Below, one piece after another: positions 59,332 to 64,000 of a stretch of 64,000 nt of DNA. The position numbers and the translations under genes are program-made. The stretch is taken from contig NZ_CP016162.1 in assembly GCF_001941865.1 (NCBI RefSeq), positions 5,276,294 to 5,340,293 of the forward strand, given 5' to 3'. Position 1 is the stretch's first letter; the number at the start of each line of letters is the position of its first letter. The stretch comes from Pseudomonas alcaliphila JAB1 (GTDB lineage Bacteria > Pseudomonadota > Gammaproteobacteria > Pseudomonadales > Pseudomonadaceae). Below the pieces are notes generated by a model. That model ran no database searches, was not told where the DNA came from, and was given only the letters and a program-made list of their open reading frames with translations.

Positions 59332-59417
59332 GTAGCCCGGATGAAATCCGGGGAGGCAGGAAGAGGCGGATTGACGGCGCGACCTATGCTCTTTTCGCGG
59401 ATAAATCCGCTCCTACA
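59332..59417. repeat. Partial palindromic repeats upstream of the second origin-like region
   Basis: GTAGCCCGGATGAAATCCGG (from 59332) is a half copy of the 21052 family; CGCGGATAAATCCGCTCCTA (near 59397) belongs to the GTAGGAGC family. A perfect TGTGGATAA lies just beyond, at 59425-59433. Confidence 0.6.
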
Positions 59418-59469
59418 GGCTAGCTGTGGATAAGAGGATGGTGAGTGCAGAGCGCTTGAGTATGTGGCT

Positions 59470-60837
59470 TCACTTGCCGATGCAGAAGCTGGAGAAGATG
59501 CGCCCCAGCAGGTCATCGGAGCTGAAGGCGCCAGTGATCTCGCCCAGAGCTTGTTGGGCCATACGCAGATCCTCGGCTAGCAGCTCGCCAGCGCCCATCA
59601 GGGTGAGCTGATTGCGGCCGTGCTCGAGGTGCTGCTCGGCCTGATGCAGCGCTTCGAGGTGGCGGCGGCGGGCGCTGAAGCCGCTCTCTGCGGTCTGTTG
59701 ATAACCCATGCAGGCCTTCAGGTGCTCGCGCAGCAGATCGAGGCCATCGGCAGATTTGGCCGACAGGCTGAGGGTGACGTGGCCATCGGCACTGGTTTGC
59801 AGCGCTACCGCTTCGCCGGATAGATCGGCCTTGTTGCGGATCAGGGTGACGCGCGCAGGATCCGGGCGTTGCTCGAGAAACTCCGGCCACAGGGCGAAGG
59901 GATCGGCCGCTTCCGGCGCGGTGGAGTCCACCATCAGTAGTACGCGATCGGCCTCGCCGATGGCCTTGAGCGCACGCTCCACGCCGATGCGCTCGACCTG
60001 ATCGTCGGTATCGCGCAGACCCGCTGTATCGACCACGTGCAGGGGCATGCCGTCGATGTGGATATGTTCGCGCAGCACATCGCGGGTGGTGCCGGCGATA
60101 TCGGTGACGATGGCCGCTTCGCGCCCGGCCAGGGCATTGAGCAGGCTGGATTTGCCGGCATTGGGCCGGCCGGCTATGACCACGGTCATGCCGTCGCGCA
60201 GCAGGGCGCCCTGGCCCGCTTCGCGCAATACTGTGGATAAGTCGGCGCGCACGCCGTCGAGCTGGCTCAGCACATGGCCATCGGCGAGAAAGTCGATCTC
60301 TTCCTCGGGGAAGTCGATGGCGGCTTCGACGTAGATGCGTAGCTGGATCAAAGACTCGGTCAGTGCATGCACGCGTTTGGAGAACTCGCCCTGCAGCGAA
60401 CGCAACGCATTGCGTGCGGCCTGTTCGGAGCTGGCTTCGATCAGATCGGCGATGGCCTCGGCCTGAGCCAGGTCGAGCTTGTCATTGAGGAAGGCGCGTT
60501 CGCTGAACTCACCAGGACGCGCCAGGCGTGCCCCCAGCGCCATGCAGCGGCGCAGCAGCAGATCGAGCACCACCGGGCCACCGTGGCCCTGAAGTTCCAG
60601 TACGTCTTCACCAGTGAAGGAGTTGGGGCCAGGAAAGTAGATGGCCAGACCTTCATCCAGGGTCATCTCGCTCTCGCCATAGAACGGCCCGTGATGAGCG
60701 AAGCGCGGCTTCAACTCGCGTCGGCAGATGGCCTGAGCCAATTGACCTGCGAGAGGACCGGATACCCGCACGATGCCCACACCACCCCGACCCTGGGCAG
60801 TGGCGACGGCGGCAATGGTATCTCGGGCATGGTTCAT
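59470..60837 (-). CDS. mnmE: tRNA modification GTPase MnmE
   Basis: GTPase partner of MnmG in wobble-uridine modification. 455 residues: N-terminal tetrahydrofolate-binding domain ([20 protein letters not shown]), G1 [16 protein letters not shown] in the inserted G domain, [10 protein letters not shown] (G3), NKADL (G4), and the C-terminal FCIGK whose cysteine is the family hallmark. Confidence 0.97.
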   Translation of the reverse strand: MNHARDTIAAVATAQGRGGVGIVRVSGPLAGQLAQAICRRELKPRFAHHGPFYGESEMTLDEGLAIYFPGPNSFTGEDVLELQGHGGPVVLDLLLRRCMALGARLARPGEFSERAFLNDKLDLAQAEAIADLIEASSEQAARNALRSLQGEFSKRVHALTESLIQLRIYVEAAIDFPEEEIDFLADGHVLSQLDGVRADLSTVLREAGQGALLRDGMTVVIAGRPNAGKSSLLNALAGREAAIVTDIAGTTRDVLREHIHIDGMPLHVVDTAGLRDTDDQVERIGVERALKAIGEADRVLLMVDSTAPEAADPFALWPEFLEQRPDPARVTLIRNKADLSGEAVALQTSADGHVTLSLSAKSADGLDLLREHLKACMGYQQTAESGFSARRRHLEALHQAEQHLEHGRNQLTLMGAGELLAEDLRMAQQALGEITGAFSSDDLLGRIFSSFCIGK

Positions 60838-60867
60838 GGCGGTTTACTCGATGCGTACGGCTGAATA

Positions 60868-60945
60868 TGGGAGCGAGGGGGAAGCCTGATTCTCTGTTCG
60901 CGAAGCTTGTGGATACAGAGATTCGCGAGCAGAGCTCGCTCCTCC
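60868..60945. repeat. Palindromic repeat between yidC and mnmE
   Basis: TCTGTTCGCGAAGCTTGTGG (60893) and AGATTCGCGAGCAGAGCTCG form an imperfect inverted pair ending GCTCGCTCC near 60943; same family as the copy inside the binding-protein gene at 11456. Confidence 0.6.
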
Positions 60946-60962
60946 GACAAATGTTTGGATAG

Positions 60963-60990
60963 CAAAACGCCCCAATCATGGGGCGTTTGC
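60963..60990 (-). terminator. Terminator after yidC
   Basis: AAACGCCCC-AATCAT-GGGGCGTTT (60965-60973 with 60980-60988), a perfect 9-bp stem followed by TTTTGC on the minus strand, 25 bp downstream of the yidC stop. Confidence 0.85.
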
Positions 60991-61014
60991 TTGATGCTTG
61001 GAAGCCTTGGCGAA

Positions 61015-62760
61015 TCAGGCGTTGGCCGGTTTTGCTGCCGCTTCGATCTTGCGCGTAATGTACCACTGCTGGGCGATGGAGAGGCAGTTGTTGACCACCC
61101 AGTACAGCACCAGACCAGCCGGGAACCACAGGAAGAAGAAGGTGAAGATGATCGGCATCAGCTTCAGCACGCGGGCCTGCATGGGGTCCGGCGGCGTCGG
61201 GTTGAGCTGCTGCTGGATGAACATGGTCGCGCCCATGATGATCGGCAGGATGAAGAACGGATCCTTGATCGACAGGTCAGTGATCCACAGCAGCCAGGGC
61301 GCCTGACGCATCTCGACCGATTCCAGCAGTACCCAGTACAGGGCGAGGAACACCGGCATCTGCACCAGGATCGGCAAGCAGCCGCCCAGCGGGTTGATCT
61401 TCTCCTTCTTGTACAGCTCCATCATCGCCTGGGACATCTTCTGGCGGTCGTCGCCGAACTGCTCCTTCAGCGCCTGCAGTTTCGGCGATACGGCACGCAT
61501 ACGCGCCATGGAGCGGTAGCTGGCAGCCGACAGCGGGAAGAAGATCAGCTTGATGATGATGGTCAGGACGATGATCGACCAACCCCAGTTGCCGAGCACG
61601 CCATGGATCACTTCCAGCAGCCAGAAGATCGGCTGCGCGAGGAACCACAGGAAGCCGTAGTCGACGGTCAGCTCCAGACCCGGGGACAGGGTGCCCAGGT
61701 GCTCCTGCAGCTTGGGACCGGCATAGAGGATCGCGCCAGTTTCGCCCTGCGCGCCGGCAGCGACCTGCACGGACGGGCCGGTAAAGCCGACGATGTAGTT
61801 ACCCTGGCTGTCCTTGCGGGTCTGTACCAGGTTGGTGCTGTCCTTGCTCGGCACCCAGGCAGTGACGAAGTAGTGCTGCAGCCATGCGACCCAGCCGCCC
61901 TGTACGGTTTCCTTGAAGGACTGCTTGTCGATGTCCTTCATCGACACCTTCTTGTACGGCTCGTCGGCGGTCCACAGTGCCGCGCCGAGGTAGGTAGCGG
62001 TGCCGGTAGCGGTGGTCGAAGACGGGTCGCCGCTGTTGTCGCGCTTGAGCTGGGCGAACAGGTTGCCGCTCCAGGCTTGCGCGCTCTGGTTGTCGATCAG
62101 GTAACGCACGTCGACCTGATAGGCGGACGGATCGACGCAGCCAGGCTTCTTCAGTTGCTGCTCACGCGCCGAGCATTGCGGATTCAGCCCGCGCTTGAAG
62201 CTGTAGCGCTTGATGTAGTTGACGCCGTTCTCGCTGAATGTGAGATCGACCACCAGGCTGTCCTGGCCTTCGGCCAGCTCGTAGCTCTGCTTCTCGCTGC
62301 TCCACAGGGAACGACCGCTGGATTTGTCCGGCGCGTTCTGACCGATCAGGCCGCTCTGCGCCAGGTAGGTACGCTCGTTGCCGTTATCGAACAGCTGGAA
62401 CGGAACGTCCGGGCGGTCCTGACGACGCGGGTACTGCGGCAGCCGCAGCTGCACGATATCGCCACCACGCGGGTCGATGGCCAGGTCCAGCACATCGGTC
62501 TTGACGCGAATCAGCTCGTCGCTGACAGCGGCGGTAGGCGCAACGGCAGCAGCAGTCGGCTCGGCCACGGCAGTGGGAATGTCGTCGCCGCCGGTGCTGG
62601 CGGTTGCAGCAGGTGTGTCGGGCAGGGCAGGCGTCGCAGCGGTCGAGGTACTAACCTCGGCTGGCAGGGCAGCCTGGCCATAGTCCTCGTTCCATTGCAG
62701 GACCATGAGGTAGGACACGACTGCCAGGGCGACGATCAGGATCGAACGTTGGATATCCAT
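61015..62760 (-). CDS. yidC: Membrane protein insertase YidC
   Basis: Inserts and folds inner-membrane proteins such as the atp c subunit. 581 residues: an N-terminal membrane anchor (SILIVALAVVSYLMVLQWNE), an Ala/Thr/Pro-rich linker, a periplasmic P1 domain (about 100-360) and a five-helix C-terminal core (PLGGCLPILVQMPVFLALYW; WFPAGLVLYWVVNNCLSIAQ). Located in the conserved rpmH-rnpA-yidD-yidC string. Confidence 0.97.
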   Translation of the reverse strand: MDIQRSILIVALAVVSYLMVLQWNEDYGQAALPAEVSTSTAATPALPDTPAATASTGGDDIPTAVAEPTAAAVAPTAAVSDELIRVKTDVLDLAIDPRGGDIVQLRLPQYPRRQDRPDVPFQLFDNGNERTYLAQSGLIGQNAPDKSSGRSLWSSEKQSYELAEGQDSLVVDLTFSENGVNYIKRYSFKRGLNPQCSAREQQLKKPGCVDPSAYQVDVRYLIDNQSAQAWSGNLFAQLKRDNSGDPSSTTATGTATYLGAALWTADEPYKKVSMKDIDKQSFKETVQGGWVAWLQHYFVTAWVPSKDSTNLVQTRKDSQGNYIVGFTGPSVQVAAGAQGETGAILYAGPKLQEHLGTLSPGLELTVDYGFLWFLAQPIFWLLEVIHGVLGNWGWSIIVLTIIIKLIFFPLSAASYRSMARMRAVSPKLQALKEQFGDDRQKMSQAMMELYKKEKINPLGGCLPILVQMPVFLALYWVLLESVEMRQAPWLLWITDLSIKDPFFILPIIMGATMFIQQQLNPTPPDPMQARVLKLMPIIFTFFFLWFPAGLVLYWVVNNCLSIAQQWYITRKIEAAAKPANA

Positions 62761-62762
62761 GA

Positions 62763-63008
62763 TTATTCGGCCATCGAAGGGGAACGGGATTTTTTAACGG
62801 GTGGAACTGGATCGAAACCGCCGGGATTCCAGGGGTGACAGCGACCGAGACGGCGCGCTGTCAGCCAGCCACCACGCAGGAAGCCATGTTGCTCGATGGC
62901 TTCGTAGGCATAGCAGGAGCAGCTGGGATAGAAGCGACAATGACTGGCCATCAGCGGACTGATGGCGTAGCGATAAACCTGAATACAGGCTAGAGCCGCT
63001 TTACGCAT
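62763..63008 (-). CDS. yidD: Membrane protein insertion efficiency factor YidD
   Basis: 81-residue membrane-associated protein that aids Yid[21 protein letters not shown] with [11 protein letters not shown] is the YidD hallmark, with three cysteines. ATG at 63008 overlaps the rnpA end by eight bases and lies two bases from yidC, so all are coupled. The longer open frame is inside rnpA. Confidence 0.95.
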   Translation of the reverse strand: MRKAALACIQVYRYAISPLMASHCRFYPSCSCYAYEAIEQHGFLRGGWLTARRLGRCHPWNPGGFDPVPPVKKSRSPSMAE

Positions 63009-63405
63009 GGGGATTGTCGCTTGTCCCGGGGGATAAGTCTGCGTCGCGACTGGGCCGGCTTCGGGCCAAGCGTTTCCAGAGTTTGCCGAACTGCTGAGCA
63101 AGTTCGCCATTCTCCAGATCACCTAGCCCTTTGCGGGCGACCACCACGATGTCCCAGCCTGTCAGGTTGTCCTGATTGAGGCGAAAGGACTCGCGGATTT
63201 GACGCTTGATGCGGTTGCGCTCGACGGCGAGCTTGACGCTCTTCTTGCCGATCACCAAACCTAGGCGGGGATGATCAAGCTGGTTATCGCGCGCTAGCAG
63301 CAGGACACTTTTGCCCGGAGCTTTACCGCTTGGGGAGTCGAAGACTGCCTTGAATTGCCGGGGAGTCAGCAGTCGCTTTTCCCGGCCGAAGCCTCGACTC
63401 ACCAC
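63001..63405 (-). CDS. rnpA: Ribonuclease P protein component
   Basis: Binds the RNase P RNA for tRNA 5' maturation. 134 residues; [20 protein letters not shown] at the N-terminus and the RNR motif in [14 protein letters not shown]. Start codon is GTG at 63405, 13 bp after rpmH. Confidence 0.95.
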   Translation of the reverse strand: MVSRGFGREKRLLTPRQFKAVFDSPSGKAPGKSVLLLARDNQLDHPRLGLVIGKKSVKLAVERNRIKRQIRESFRLNQDNLTGWDIVVVARKGLGDLENGELAQQFGKLWKRLARSRPSRDADLSPGTSDNPHA

Positions 63406-63418
63406 CTGTCTGGATTAA

Positions 63419-63553
63419 TTAGACAGCAAGACGCTTGCGGCCCTTGGCGCGACGACGCGACAGGACGGCACGGCCGTTCTTGGTGGCCATACGGGCACGG
63501 AAACCGTGGGTGCGAGCGCGCTTGATGGTGCTGGGTTGGAAAGTGCGTTTCAT
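63419..63553 (-). CDS. rpmH: 50S ribosomal protein L34
   Basis: 44 residues starting [18 protein letters not shown] and ending GRKRLAV, the near-invariant L34 sequence. First gene of the rpmH-rnpA-yidD-yidC unit. Stop TAA at 63419-63421. Confidence 0.98.
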
Positions 63554-63612
63554 GGTGCGTTACCTGGGTGATCGACTAGGGTCGGTATGACCCCGGTTTT
63601 AAGAGACCGGCA

Positions 63613-63641
63613 ATTCTAGAGAAAGCCGCGCGGTAGGTCAA
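63613..63641 (-). promoter_or_regulatory. Sigma-70 promoter of the rpmH operon
   Basis: Minus strand TTGACC (63641-63636), 17-bp spacer, TAGAAT (63618-63613), with predicted start near 63606 and a leader of about 50 bases to the rpmH ATG. Confidence 0.7.
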
Positions 63642-63649
63642 TTTCCAAC

Positions 63650-64000
63650 CAACCTTATTCGCTAGATAGAAATAGAAAGAAGGAAAAGGGTTTAAAGCTC
63701 TTTTTCTATGTTTATGTTGAATAGGCCTACCGGCTTCTGTGGACAACCCTTCAGATGCAGCGCCCTGCTTGCTCATCCGGCGATTATAAGTCTGTCCAAA
63801 AGGCGTGGTTCGTCTGTGTGTGTCCTGCAGACAGCCTGAGGATAGAATGCCCTGTTACCCACAGCAGGGTTATCCGCCCGTTCATCCCCAGGCTTTTACA
63901 GAAGCTTATGGGGTGCTTATCCACAAGGCTTACACTGCTGCTGATAAATCTGATGAATGGAACTAAGGCTTTGATTTTACTTGGCCATCTAGTCCCTGCT
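63650..64000. other. Chromosomal origin oriC between rpmH and dnaA (partial)
   Basis: An AT-rich segment (63665-63720, with TTTCTATGTTTATGTTGA) is followed by DnaA-box-like motifs TGTGGACAA (63738), TGAGGATAG (63837), TTACCCACA (63855), TTATCCGCC (63870) and a perfect TTATCCACA (63917-63925). The rpmH-side location is the classical Pseudomonas oriC. dnaA itself lies beyond the window edge. Nothing coding was seen in 63556-64000. Confidence 0.85.

Overview
The window is chromosomal DNA of a Pseudomonas-type gammaproteobacterium, with high GC and strong third-position GC bias. The right-hand 22 kb carries the standard Pseudomonas origin-proximal order on the minus strand: rpmH-rnpA-yidD-yidC-mnmE-mnmG-rsmG-parA-parB-atpIBEFHAGDC-glmU-(lysE)-glmR-glmS. 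The last bases run into the rpmH/dnaA origin and stop before dnaA. The mix of repeat families recalls the P. mendocina/oleovorans/alcaliphila group, but that species guess is only an inference.

Layout, left to right. 1-9433: a TAXI-type TRAP transporter operon (binding protein, fused permease, DUF1850 partner), the DctB/DctD-like two-component system that probably drives it through a visible sigma-54 promoter, and cyclopropane fatty acid synthase. 9518-22765: uptake and synthesis of cobalamin. A TonB receptor with ABC permease, binding protein and ATPase lies behind a cobalamin riboswitch. cobL-cobK and a 2Fe-2S ferredoxin follow, then a second riboswitch with cobG-cobH-cobI and the CbiG-CobJ fusion. 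23166-30320: regulator/exporter pairs (AraC-LysE, GlxA-LysE), a flavin reductase, an SDR/LysR pair and an MFS symporter. 30400-31577: a decayed TonB receptor tail and a broken IS30-family transposase. 31581-40869: the second cobalamin block, cobF, a VWA (ChlD-like) protein, a ChlI-like ATPase, cobN and cobW behind a third riboswitch, and divergent cobE-cobM. 41092-42501: a small orphan protein and a ParD-like/methionine aminopeptidase pair. 42553-64000: the origin-proximal core.

Together the cob genes encode most of the aerobic (oxygen-dependent) corrin ring pathway: CobG, I, J, M, F, K, L and H, then cobalt insertion by CobN, with ChlI/ChlD-like AAA and VWA partners where other lineages use CobS/CobT. 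Import genes and ring-synthesis genes sit under three separate cobalamin riboswitches, so B12 should repress both together.

The most notable points are structural. Two origin-like regions (58850-59240 and 63650-63930) carry DnaA-box-like motifs at almost the same spacing. Exact TTATCCACA boxes are far more frequent than composition predicts. A parS-like palindrome lies inside cobW. A Zur-like operator lies between the riboswitch and the TonB receptor gene. Dispersed palindromic (REP/BIME-like) repeats have entered coding ends in the cob region, including the signal peptide of the B12-binding protein. A three-unit 126-bp tandem array follows cobJ. No tRNA, rRNA or CRISPR array was seen.
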